Shown here in pieces: positions 24,224-30,353 of a stretch of 40,073 nucleotides of DNA. The notes under the pieces were generated by a model. The model ran no database searches. It was not told the DNA's origin and saw nothing but the letters and a program-made list of their open reading frames with translations. Source of the stretch: Streptomyces niveus (GTDB lineage: Bacteria; Actinomycetota; Actinomycetes; Streptomycetales; Streptomycetaceae); contig NZ_MDCR01000153.1 of assembly GCF_001723055.1 (NCBI RefSeq), forward strand, positions 1-40,073, written 5' to 3'. The stretch's first letter is position 1; each line of letters begins with the position of its first letter. The position numbers and the translations under genes are program-made.

Positions 24224-24367
24224 GCGTCAGGCGAGGTTGTCGAACTCGCCCTCCTTGGCACCGTCGAGGAACGCACGGAGCTTGGCCCGGGTGGTGTGGA
24301 TGACCACGCCAGGGTTGTCGCTCTCACGCATCAGGATCTCCCCGTCGTGCTCGGCCAGTTCCAGGCA
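24224..24367. repeat. 144-bp direct repeat, copy 1 (DUF397 3' end)
   Basis: It is identical to 24577-24720 except for one base (G at 24248, A at 24601), at an offset of 353 bases. It covers the last two-thirds of the first DUF397 gene and its stop. Outside the block, similarity falls to roughly 70% but stays at the same offset, which fits an old tandem duplication followed by recent gene conversion. Confidence 0.92.
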
Positions 24368-24421
24368 AGCGTCGCCCTCGTCATCTGCCGACTTCGATGA
24401 CTTGCGCCACCGAATACCCAT
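24227..24421 (-). CDS. DUF397 protein, copy 1
   Basis: A 64-residue acidic protein with the family pattern: WRKSSKS near the start, CLELAEHDGEILMRESDNPG in the middle and a C-terminal helix (LRAFLDGAKEGEF). DUF397 proteins are partners of XRE-DUF5753 regulators in Streptomyces (the WhiJ/BldB-type loci) and are thought to antagonise or modulate them. ATG 24421 has GAAGG 10 bases upstream; the GTG three codons earlier is too close to that site. This copy lacks an intact regulator directly upstream: only a 14-codon remnant of an XRE C-terminus remains (24435-24476). It also lost the hairpin that follows copy 2. Confidence 0.88.
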   Translation of the reverse strand: MGIRWRKSSKSADDEGDACLELAEHDGEILMRESDNPGVVIHTTRAKLRAFLDGAKEGEFDNLA

Positions 24422-24434
24422 GGTGCTCACACCT

Positions 24435-24476
24435 TCACAGTTGACGTGCGATTACGCGGATGAAGCCCCGCGAGCT
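24435..24476 (-). pseudogene. Remnant of an XRE-DUF5753 C-terminus
   Basis: Read on the minus strand the codons end SSRGFIRVIARQL-stop, clearly related to the end of the intact regulator (RSRDFIRGIAQQL-stop at 24788). The offset is the same 353 bases as that of the DUF397 repeat. Upstream of the remnant the frame dissolves into the terminator region of copy 2. It shows that the duplicated unit included the regulator's 3' end. Confidence 0.8.
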
Positions 24477-24524
24477 GTCAGAGCCAAGCATTCCGCAGCC
24501 GATCCACTCACGCCAGAACGCACC

Positions 24525-24563
24525 AACGGGCGGCCCCATCTGCGCCGATGGGAGCCGCCCGTT
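24525..24563. terminator. Hairpin after DUF397 copy 2
   Basis: AACGGGCGGC-CCCAT (24525-24539) pairs with ATGGG-A-GCCGCCCGTT (24548-24563), a 15-bp stem with one bulge, 16 bases after the stop. The matching place after copy 1 (around 24205-24222) keeps only GAACGCACCAACGGGC and has lost the rest. Confidence 0.75.
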
Positions 24564-24576
24564 GAGAACGCGCCTT

Positions 24577-24720
24577 GCGTCAGGCGAGGTTGTCGAACTC
24601 ACCCTCCTTGGCACCGTCGAGGAACGCACGGAGCTTGGCCCGGGTGGTGTGGATGACCACGCCAGGGTTGTCGCTCTCACGCATCAGGATCTCCCCGTCG
24701 TGCTCGGCCAGTTCCAGGCA
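24577..24720. repeat. 144-bp direct repeat, copy 2 (DUF397 3' end)
   Basis: Partner of 24224-24367, with 143 of 144 bases identical. Confidence 0.92.
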
Positions 24721-24774
24721 GTTGTTGCCGTCAGGGCCGGACGACTTCGTCGACTTACGCCACTGAATTTCCAT
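24580..24774 (-). CDS. DUF397 protein, copy 2 (partner of the XRE regulator)
   Basis: A 64-residue protein of exactly the same length as copy 1. The N-terminal third differs (MEIQWRKSTKSSGPDGNN), and the remaining residues, from CLELAEHDGE to the end, are identical to copy 1. The ATG lies 13 bases after the stop of the XRE-DUF5753 gene with GAAGG upstream, so the two form an operon. In the Streptomyces whiJ-type loci the same order occurs: XRE regulator, small DUF397 protein and a nearby HATPase protein. Confidence 0.9.
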   Translation of the reverse strand: MEIQWRKSTKSSGPDGNNCLELAEHDGEILMRESDNPGVVIHTTRAKLRAFLDGAKEGEFDNLA

Positions 24775-24787
24775 GGTTCTCACGCCT

Positions 24788-25639
24788 TCATAATTGTTGT
24801 GCGATTCCGCGAATGAAGTCTCGTGAACGCTCAGGATCGAGCGAACGCTCCTCGATCCGGTCCAGCACGGCTCGATAGTTCGCAAGACGCGTCTCAGCAT
24901 CCAGGAAAGCGGGGCCGGTCGGGGTGTCCGTCTGGACTGTGTCGAGCTGCGGAACAGGACCGTAGACGTACTGTGTCGAACTGCCGCTCTCCGGGAAACC
25001 GCCGGCCTCGAACGGAATCGCCCGGACGGTCACGTTCTCGCGCTCGGACTCCTTCAGCAGATAGTCGAGTTGCGCACGCGCAACCGCCGGGCCGCCGAAG
25101 GTCATCCGCAGCGCGGCCTCATGGATCAGAAAGGTGCAGGTCGGCGGGTTCTCCCTGTCCAGGACGTCTCGCCGCTTCAGCCGGTGCGAGATTCGCCGCC
25201 GCTGGCTTGCCGCACTAAACGGTGGCACCACTTCAGCGAACACCGCGCGAGCGTAGTCCTCGTTCTGAAGCAGTCCCGGCATGTAGACGATCTGCACGCA
25301 CCGGATGCCGACCGCATGATGCTCCAGCTCGGCCAGATCAAGCGCACCGCTGGCGAGGTCCTCGCGGTAGTCCTCCCACCAACCGGTGAAACGCTCGGCC
25401 GCCATCGCGGCGAGCGCGTCAACGTACGCGGCGTCGGGGCACGCGTAGTGACCGGCCCAAGTGCGCACCCGCTCAGGGCTCACGCCGAAGCGGCCTGATT
25501 CGGTGTTGCTGATGGTGGTGCGGTCCGTGCCCAGCACTTCGGCGGCCTGGGTCATGGAAAGGCCGGTGTGCTCCCGGATCTTGCGTAGCTCGGTACCCAA
25601 ACGGCGCTGTCGAGCCGTGAGTGCCTTCCTCGGTGCCAT
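24788..25639 (-). CDS. XRE-family regulator with DUF5753 (WhiJ-like)
   Basis: A 283-residue regulator. The Cro/C1-type helix-turn-helix is at about 16-72 (LRKIREHTGLSMTQAAEVLG; TTISNTESGRFGVSPERVRT) and the DUF5753 domain at about 95-275 (IVYMPGLLQNEDYARAVFAE; LDYLLKESERENVTVRAIPF), the standard length for the WhiJ group that affects differentiation in Streptomyces. GAGGAGAGG precedes ATG 25639. It is in an operon with DUF397 copy 2 and divergent from a HATPase gene, giving the full three-part cassette. Its likely operator lies in the 146-base divergent gap. Confidence 0.92.
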   Translation of the reverse strand: MAPRKALTARQRRLGTELRKIREHTGLSMTQAAEVLGTDRTTISNTESGRFGVSPERVRTWAGHYACPDAAYVDALAAMAAERFTGWWEDYREDLASGALDLAELEHHAVGIRCVQIVYMPGLLQNEDYARAVFAEVVPPFSAASQRRRISHRLKRRDVLDRENPPTCTFLIHEAALRMTFGGPAVARAQLDYLLKESERENVTVRAIPFEAGGFPESGSSTQYVYGPVPQLDTVQTDTPTGPAFLDAETRLANYRAVLDRIEERSLDPERSRDFIRGIAQQL

Positions 25640-25702
25640 CGGCCTCTCCTCTTGTCGGGTCTCAGTCTGGCCTGCCAGCCACATCACAATCCACTTGGTT
25701 AC

Positions 25703-25735
25703 CCATAATATCGAGCGCGGTACAACGCGTTATGG
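25703..25735. promoter_or_regulatory. Inverted repeat CCATAA-N21-TTATGG in the XRE-HATPase gap
   Basis: CCATAA (25703-25708) and TTATGG (25730-25735) flank a GC-rich core in an otherwise AT-richer divergent region. TACTCT at 25743-25748 fits a -10 for the HATPase gene, so the repeat would cover its -35. A candidate site for the XRE regulator. Confidence 0.5.
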
Positions 25736-25785
25736 ATTGAGGTACTCTCCTCCCCTTACTGGACCCCACACCGGGAGACAACGCC

Positions 25786-26241
25786 ATGACCACCGCCATC
25801 CCAACCCCCTTACCGCCCCCACCTCCTCAGGGCGGTGAGACCTACCGCCTCGCCGTACCCAACACCGCCGCCGCCCCAAAGATCGCGCGGGACTTCCTCG
25901 ACTCGCTCCTCCATGTGAGCAGACACGACGCCCTCACGCACGACGCCCGCCTCTGCGTCACCGAGTTGGTCACCAACGCGCACCGCCACACGCAGACCCG
26001 CCTCATCGGCGTGACCGTCGCCGTCAACCGGAAGCGGGTCACGGTGTACGTCACCGACAACAAGCCGTGGTCGCTGCCCGTACCCCGCACCATCCCCACC
26101 GTGCACGAACTCGGCTGCGGACAGGGCGTGTTCCTGCTGGACAGCGTCGCGGAGACGTGGGGGTCGACCATCTACGGGGGGCTGCGCCCCAGCCACAAGG
26201 CCGTCTGGTTCACCCTGGCACGGCGGGAGACCGCCGCGTGA
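25786..26241 (+). CDS. ATP-binding protein, HATPase_c (WhiJ-cassette type)
   Basis: A 151-residue GHKL ATPase domain. After a Pro-rich start (PTPLPPPPPQGG) it has N-box ELVTNAHRHTQT, G1 TDNKPWS and G2 GQGVFLLDSVAETWG. It resembles RsbW-like anti-sigma kinases, although in WhiJ-type loci such proteins have no proven kinase target. GGGAG precedes the ATG. It is divergent from the XRE-DUF397 operon. The stop overlaps the start of a 31-codon ORF by GTGA, so the two may be co-translated. Confidence 0.88.
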   Translation: MTTAIPTPLPPPPPQGGETYRLAVPNTAAAPKIARDFLDSLLHVSRHDALTHDARLCVTELVTNAHRHTQTRLIGVTVAVNRKRVTVYVTDNKPWSLPVPRTIPTVHELGCGQGVFLLDSVAETWGSTIYGGLRPSHKAVWFTLARRETAA

Positions 26242-26333
26242 CGGTGGCCGGGCTCGCGGGACCGGCCGGGGACTTCGTCCTGGTCGCCGTCGCTCTCGGC
26301 GTGATCGCCGCCGGGCTCTCGCTTCACGATTAA
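26238..26333 (+). CDS. Possible 31-aa single-helix membrane peptide coupled to the HATPase gene
   Basis: The GTG at 26238 overlaps the HATPase stop as GTGA. GGGAGA 8 bases upstream, within the HATPase 3' end, is a fair ribosome site. The product starts MTVAGLAGPAGDFVLVAVAL and ends AAGLSLHD, which gives one hydrophobic helix (about 12-27). The stop TAA, rare in this genome, lies in the AT-rich start of the next control region. Translation is inferred from the overlap and ribosome site only. Confidence 0.4.
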   Translation: MTVAGLAGPAGDFVLVAVALGVIAAGLSLHD

Positions 26334-26392
26334 TCAAGTTTGACTAGCCGCCCGGATCGGGCATACGCTCCGAGCGAGCTAGTCAAGCTTGA
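26334..26392 (+). promoter_or_regulatory. Promoter flanked by two TCAAGYTTGA operators
   Basis: TCAAGTTTGACTAG (26334-26347) and its inverted partner CTAGTCAAGCTTGA (26379-26392) face each other, with palindrome centres 49 bases apart. TTGACT (26340-26345) and TACGCT (26364-26369), 18 bases apart, form a good -35/-10 pair, so one operator covers the -35 and the other the start of the transcript. The sequence suits a MarR-type repressor. No such gene is in the window, so the regulator acts from elsewhere. Confidence 0.72.
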
Positions 26393-26414
26393 CCAATGAA
26401 CCACGGGAGCCAGC

Positions 26415-26852
26415 ATGCCCCTTCTGCCCGACACCGGATACACCCCCTCCGCCGCCGAACTCGCCTCCGTAGACGCGTGGTTCGCCACGTACGACGCCCA
26501 CAGCGCCAAGCGGGAGATCGAGCGGATGGCGGATCTCGCCGTCTTTCCGCTCAACCTCGTCAGCGACGACTCGGCCGGCGACGGCGCGTCGGCGCAGTGG
26601 GACAGGGAGCAGTTCATCGGGACGATGACGCATGTGATGGGCGACGGCGGCGACGGTGAGATCACCTTCGAGTCCGTCCGTACGCCGGTCTTCCTCACCG
26701 CCGCGATGGTCGTCGTGTTCACCGACTCGACGATGACGACGGCGAACGGCGAGACCCAGCAACTGCGCTACGCCGACGTCCTGATCAAGCGGGGCGGGGA
26801 GTGGGCGTTCCAGACGATGATCCAGGGCGGCTGGGGCGACAACCTCCGCTGA
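26415..26852 (+). CDS. SnoaL/NTF2-like protein
   Basis: A 145-residue protein of the NTF2-like fold. N-terminal helices (AELASVDAWFATYDAHSAKR; IERMADLAVFPLNLVSDD) are followed by strands forming the cone (TPVFLTAAMVVVFTDSTMTT; RYADVLIKRGGEWAFQTMIQ). Such proteins are ketosteroid-isomerase- or SnoaL-like enzymes or binding proteins, and no catalytic residue can be assigned here. GGGAG precedes ATG 26415. The operator pair in front of it shows it is tightly controlled as a single-gene unit. Confidence 0.75.
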   Translation: MPLLPDTGYTPSAAELASVDAWFATYDAHSAKREIERMADLAVFPLNLVSDDSAGDGASAQWDREQFIGTMTHVMGDGGDGEITFESVRTPVFLTAAMVVVFTDSTMTTANGETQQLRYADVLIKRGGEWAFQTMIQGGWGDNLR

Positions 26853-27003
26853 GGCGGCGGGACGGGCGCGGCGACGGGGACGTGGAGGAACGGGCGGACG
26901 GGCTGACCGGCTACCGCTGAGGCGCGCGGCCCGAGGGCGGCGGCACTGTCAGACCCCGGCGATACCGTCGCCGTACGGACCGATCCCTCTCTGCGGAGCC
27001 CTC

Positions 27004-27576
27004 ATGAGTGACGCGTACTCGCCCATCCCCGAGCTGAACCTGCTCCGGGAGTTCTACGACCGGCAGCCGGCCATCTCCGACGGATTCGAGATGTACGAGT
27101 ACGGGCAGCCGGACGACGTGTTCGTCCACTGGCTGGACATGGCCGGGTCACGGGACCCGGAGCTGCCGGGCCGTCTCGCGCGGCTCGTCCCCTTCGCGCA
27201 GGCCAGTGGCTCCGGGTCGTTCTACGCGCTGTGGCGGTGTGACGACCGGGCCGATCTCGCCACCCTGCCCGTCATCCGCTTCGGCGACGAGGGCGACCTC
27301 GACGTGGTCGCGTCCGGGCTGCGGGATCTGTTCCGGCTGCTCGCGGTGGACGACGAGTGGTACATGCTCGACGACGCGGCGGACGACGGCGAGCGCAGCA
27401 CCGACCACGCCGACTACCTGGTCTGGCTGCGGCGTACGTTCGGGCTCACGCGGCCCGACGACCCGCAGGCGATCATCGACGCGGCCACGGCGGAGTACGG
27501 GCGCCGGTTCGCCGACTGGCTGCGGCAGTTCGCTTCGGCCGAGATAGCCGACTCGGTGCTGGAGCCCAGCTTCTGA
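27004..27576 (+). CDS. SMI1/KNR4-like (SUKH-type) hypothetical protein
   Basis: A 190-residue acidic soluble protein. The central stretch FAQASGSGSFYALWRCDD, then LPVIRFGDEGDLDVVASGLR and DLFRLLAVDDEW, is the pattern of the SMI1/KNR4-type (SUKH) proteins, many of which are immunity proteins of polymorphic toxin systems. No toxin gene adjoins it. A start at 27004 fits; the upstream gap (26853-27003) shows nothing else. The family assignment is by pattern only. Confidence 0.65.
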   Translation: MSDAYSPIPELNLLREFYDRQPAISDGFEMYEYGQPDDVFVHWLDMAGSRDPELPGRLARLVPFAQASGSGSFYALWRCDDRADLATLPVIRFGDEGDLDVVASGLRDLFRLLAVDDEWYMLDDAADDGERSTDHADYLVWLRRTFGLTRPDDPQAIIDAATAEYGRRFADWLRQFASAEIADSVLEPSF

Positions 27577-27628
27577 AGCCTGAAGGACGCTCACCCACTC
27601 CGCATCACTCCCTATTTTCCTTCATCGA

Positions 27629-27642
27629 TACCTGACAGGGTA
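27629..27642. promoter_or_regulatory. TACC-N6-GGTA element before the HTH-DUF4180 pair
   Basis: TACCTGACAGGGTA is an inverted repeat, and GGTA recurs at 27649 to give GGTA-N6-GGTA. It lies 22 bases before ATG 27665 in an AT-richer pocket. It may be the site at which the encoded HTH protein represses itself. Confidence 0.45.
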
Positions 27643-27664
27643 GTTTGAGGTAGCATTCATACAC

Positions 27665-28162
27665 ATGGAGAGCGATGACCGTGAGCTCTATTCGGTCGGC
27701 GAGGTCGCCGAACGGCTGGGGCTTCATGTGCGGACGGTGCGGAACTATGTCCGCGACGGGCGGCTGAAGGCCGTCCGGATCGGCAAGCAGTACCGCATCA
27801 GCCGCGCGGACTTCGAGGCGCTGACCAGCACCGAGGACAGTGCGGAGGGTGCGGGACCGGCGGCGGACGGCATCCCGCGCGGACGGCACGTCGAGGTGTC
27901 CAGCATCGTGCAGATCGAGTCCGTCAGCCCGGAATCGGCGAGCCGGCTGAGCACCCTCGTCACGGCGAGCGTGCAGGCCGTCCGGGACACCCCGGACGCC
28001 CTGCGGATCCAGCTGGTCTACGACAGGGAACGGGCCCGGCTGAAGATCGTGATCCTCGGCGGGGCCGCCGACACCGCCGCCGTACTGAACCTGCTCGACG
28101 ACGTGCTGGGGCCGGGCAACGACCTGCTGCCCAGCGAAGGATGGGAGAGCGACCGTGCCTGA
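27665..28162 (+). CDS. Excisionase/MerR-type HTH protein with C-terminal domain
   Basis: A 165-residue protein. Residues 8-52 form a helix-turn-helix of the HTH_17 (excisionase-like) type: YSVGEVAERLGLHVRTVRNY, then GRLKAVRIGKQYRISRADFE. A linker follows, and the C-half (about 75-155, VSSIVQIESVSPESASRLST; LVYDRERARLKIVILGG) is an alpha/beta domain found with this head in other actinobacterial proteins. It overlaps the DUF4180 gene by 8 bases, the usual partner in this arrangement. A regulator of its own operon is likely. Confidence 0.85.
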   Translation: MESDDRELYSVGEVAERLGLHVRTVRNYVRDGRLKAVRIGKQYRISRADFEALTSTEDSAEGAGPAADGIPRGRHVEVSSIVQIESVSPESASRLSTLVTASVQAVRDTPDALRIQLVYDRERARLKIVILGGAADTAAVLNLLDDVLGPGNDLLPSEGWESDRA

Positions 28163-28523
28163 TCTGCTCGTGGAGCACCACGGCGTACCTGTGCTCGTGT
28201 GCGACGACGAGGGCGCGCCGATCGGCAGCCTCCAGGACGCGCTCGACCATCTCGTGGGCGCGGCCTTCGAGGGCGCGGAACTGGTCGCCGTCCCGGCCGG
28301 GCGGTTCGACGACAGCTTCTACGACCTCAGCAGCGGACTGGCCGGCGCGATACTCCAGAAGTTCGCCACCTACCGGCTCCGGCTGGCCGTGGTCGGAGAC
28401 ATCTCGCACCATCTCCTGGCCAGCGCGGCGCTGCCCGATCTCGTACGGGAAGCGAACCGCGGACGGGACATCTGGTTCGTCGCCGACCTCGACGAACTCG
28501 TGGCACGGCTGGCCCCCCGGTAG
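28155..28523 (+). CDS. DUF4180 family protein
   Basis: A 122-residue protein with the DUF4180 pattern: AELVAVPAGRFDDSFYDLSS, GAILQKFATYRLRLAVVGDI and a C-terminal RGRDIWFVADLDELVARL. The function of the family is unknown; its fold resembles STAS-like small alpha/beta domains by pattern, which is a guess. It starts with GTG inside the preceding HTH gene (8-base overlap), so the pair is translationally coupled. It ends 6 bases from the convergent SHOCT-like gene. Confidence 0.85.
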   Translation: MPDLLVEHHGVPVLVCDDEGAPIGSLQDALDHLVGAAFEGAELVAVPAGRFDDSFYDLSSGLAGAILQKFATYRLRLAVVGDISHHLLASAALPDLVREANRGRDIWFVADLDELVARLAPR

Positions 28524-28529
28524 GTCACG

Positions 28530-28961
28530 TCACTCGCAGAACACCGACACCTTGGATCCGGGGTCGTCCACGTCCACGATGACCTCGTCGAGCTGATCGA
28601 TCAGCTCCTCGATGTGCTGCGGCTTCAGCTCGGCGAGGTCGATCGGCACCCCGGACCTGCTCAGCGCCTCATTGACCCGGGTGAGCGCCTGCGGCGGGAT
28701 CAGGCTGGCGACCCGGACCCCGGCGCGCAGCAGTTGCAGCGGGACCTGGATGTTGATCCGGCTCGGGCCGTCGCCGGTGCCGTCGTCCTCCGAACTCACC
28801 AGTACGCGGAGGTACTTGGGGCGGGACTTCGGGCGGGACGCGGGTCCCGCCGGGGACTCGGGCCGGTCGCGTTCGAGGGCGCTGATCAGCCGCTCGGCCT
28901 CGTCCGCGGTGATCTTGCCCTCGGCCAGCATCTGCAGGACCTGGCGACGCTGCTCGTTCAT
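28530..28961 (-). CDS. SHOCT-like/YvlB-N domain protein
   Basis: A 143-residue protein. The N-terminal mini-domain MNEQRRQVLQMLAEGKITAD-EAERLISALE is the SHOCT-like helical hairpin found in YvlB, LiaX and DUF4097 proteins. A linker (RPKSRPKYLRVLV) leads to a beta-rich part (INIQVPLQLLRAGVRVASLI) and a C-terminal helix-strand (HIEELIDQLDEVIVDVDDPG). GAAGGAG precedes the ATG. It is the last gene of a three-gene operon with DUF2089. The DUF4097 protein that normally follows such a head is encoded on the other strand 1.8 kb away. Confidence 0.8.
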   Translation of the reverse strand: MNEQRRQVLQMLAEGKITADEAERLISALERDRPESPAGPASRPKSRPKYLRVLVSSEDDGTGDGPSRINIQVPLQLLRAGVRVASLIPPQALTRVNEALSRSGVPIDLAELKPQHIEELIDQLDEVIVDVDDPGSKVSVFCE

Positions 28962-28993
28962 CGTTGTGCTCCTTCTGATCCGACTCATCCGAC

Positions 28994-29260
28994 TCATCTG
29001 ACGCTTATCAGCAGGGCGGTTCGGCCCTGTTCCATCTCGAACCGGGTGCCTGGCAGCGCCCACAGCAGCCGCCCTGCACCGCGCAGCGCGGCCGGCACGA
29101 CCGCGGGGCTCACGCGGGTGGCGAGGCACGCGATCAGCCCGGCCGGCACGGCGAGCAGCAGCAGCGGTGACAGCACCAGCAGCAGCGGCAGGACGGGGAC
29201 GTACAGCCGCAGCCGGCGGCCGTCGGAACGGTGGCCGCGTACCGTCACCAGGTGCGGCAT
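28994..29260 (-). CDS. Small membrane protein of the DUF2089 operon
   Basis: An 88-residue protein with one long hydrophobic region at about 19-50 (YVPVLPLLLVLSPLLLLAVP and on), probably a helical hairpin, between basic ends. The start ATG 29260 shares a base with the DUF2089 stop (TGATG); the adjacent GTG 29263 would instead give a GTGA overlap. No family is recognised. The position between DUF2089 and a SHOCT-like gene is seen in envelope-stress operons, so it may be their membrane partner (inference). Confidence 0.75.
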   Translation of the reverse strand: MPHLVTVRGHRSDGRRLRLYVPVLPLLLVLSPLLLLAVPAGLIACLATRVSPAVVPAALRGAGRLLWALPGTRFEMEQGRTALLISVR

Positions 29261-29622
29261 CACCGGGACTTCTCCAGCTCGGCCAGCGCCTCCTCGACGC
29301 TGATCTCCCCCTGCCGCAGCCGCTCGACCACGTCGGCGCCGCTGGGCGCGGGGTCGGTCTCCACGAAGTCGAGGCGCTCGGCGATCCGGTTGAGCCGGGA
29401 CTTGACCGTCGGGTAGCTCACCCCGAAGATCCGCTCCATCTCCTTGATCGAGCCGTGCGCCCGCACGAACGCGGCGACGAACACCTGGTCCTCGACACCG
29501 AGCTGAGCCAGCTGCGGCGTCTCGAACTGCCCCTCGACGGCGATACCGCTCTCGACCAGGCGGACCCGCTCGACCACGAACGGCTGCCCCTGTGTCAGGT
29601 CCGTCAGCTCCTGCCAGTCCAC
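29260..29622 (-). CDS. DUF2089 family protein
   Basis: A 120-residue protein. The first half is strand-rich (VVERVRLVESGIAVEGQFET), then a helix-turn-helix-like segment (IKEMERIFGVSYPTVKSRLN) and a C-terminal SHOCT-like hairpin (VVERLRQGEISVEEALAELE). This is the DUF2089 layout, predicted to be a DNA-binding regulator. GTG 29622 is preferred because AGGGAG lies 6 bases before it, and because the in-frame ATG at 29661 overlaps the -10 box of the only good promoter (29661-29689), so transcripts would start after it. Confidence 0.85.
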   Translation of the reverse strand: MDWQELTDLTQGQPFVVERVRLVESGIAVEGQFETPQLAQLGVEDQVFVAAFVRAHGSIKEMERIFGVSYPTVKSRLNRIAERLDFVETDPAPSGADVVERLRQGEISVEEALAELEKSR

Positions 29623-29660
29623 GCTTGGCTCCCTACTCTCGGCGACCTGATCGTAGTTCA

Positions 29661-29689
29661 TTTCTACATTGAGTTTCTTAAGTCGTCAA
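29661..29689 (-). promoter_or_regulatory. Promoter of the DUF2089 operon
   Basis: On the minus strand TTGACG (29689-29684) and TAGAAA (29666-29661) are 17 bases apart. The transcript would start near 29654, about 30 bases before GTG 29622. Confidence 0.65.
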
Positions 29690-29722
29690 CGCACGAATCT
29701 TGATTTTTCTTATCCGGACTTC

Positions 29723-29757
29723 CATGGCACCACATGGCGCCATTATGGTGCTACTCT
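29723..29757 (+). promoter_or_regulatory. Nested palindrome and 10-bp repeats over the RHH-DUF4097 promoter
   Basis: CATGGCACCA and CATGGCGCCA are tandem 10-mers (29723-29742) with a degenerate third unit (TTATGGTGCT). They also form a palindrome: GCACCA (29727-29732) against TGGTGC (29746-29751) around ATGGCGCCAT (29734-29743). TACTCT (29752-29757) is a -10 box 6 bases before ATG 29764, so the transcript is probably leaderless and the whole element covers the promoter. Confidence 0.72.
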
Positions 29758-29763
29758 GACGTC

Positions 29764-30288
29764 ATGGACCTCACGCCGTATGTCGACAACCTCCGCCACG
29801 AACTCGCGGTGGCCGCCGAAACCGGCGGCGACGAAGCCCGCGCCCTGGCCGAGCGGCTCACCGCCCCCCTGGAGTCGGCGGCCCGCCTGACGATGCTCAA
29901 CGTGCTCTCGGCCGCGATGGACGAGATCACCCGTGAACTGGCCCCCGGCTCCGTCGACGTACGGCTGCGCGGACTCGACCCGGACTTCGTCGTGACCCAG
30001 CCGAGGCGCGACGAGGCATACGAGGCGAGCACGCCCGCCGAACCGCTGAAGGCCCCCGCACCCGCCGACGCGGACGACGGCGGCGGCACGGCCCGGGTCA
30101 ATCTGCGGCTGCCCGCCCACCTCAAGGCGCGCGCCGAGGAGGCCGCGAGCCGCGAGGGGCTTTCGGTCAACGCGTGGCTGGTACGGGCCGTGTCGGCCGC
30201 GGTCGACGGCGGTGTCCCCGCGCGTACGGCGGACAAGCCGCGTACCACCCGCACCGTCGGACAGAGCTACACGGGCTGGGTGCGCTGA
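29764..30288 (+). CDS. Ribbon-helix-helix (HicB/CopG-like) protein
   Basis: A 174-residue protein. The C-terminal part (about 112-150) is a ribbon-helix-helix: ARVNLRLPAHLKARAEEAAS-REGLSVNAWLVRAV. The N-terminal two-thirds are helical with a VDVRLRGLDPDFVV strand and no recognised domain. It has no ribosome site, and the -10 spacing suggests a leaderless start at 29764. The repeated palindromic operator in front suits an RHH protein, which binds such arrays cooperatively, so autoregulation is likely. The DUF4097 gene follows after 65 bases. No toxin gene accompanies it, so it is not obviously an antitoxin. Confidence 0.82.
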   Translation: MDLTPYVDNLRHELAVAAETGGDEARALAERLTAPLESAARLTMLNVLSAAMDEITRELAPGSVDVRLRGLDPDFVVTQPRRDEAYEASTPAEPLKAPAPADADDGGGTARVNLRLPAHLKARAEEAASREGLSVNAWLVRAVSAAVDGGVPARTADKPRTTRTVGQSYTGWVR

Positions 30289-30353
30289 CCGCGCCCCACC
30301 GCTCAGCCCAGACAGGGACAGACAGCACCAGGACCCAAGAGGACGGGACAGCC

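Noticed and set aside
29623..29661. ATG start for DUF2089
   Set aside because: The ATG overlaps the -10 box of the only convincing promoter; GTG 29622 has a ribosome site.
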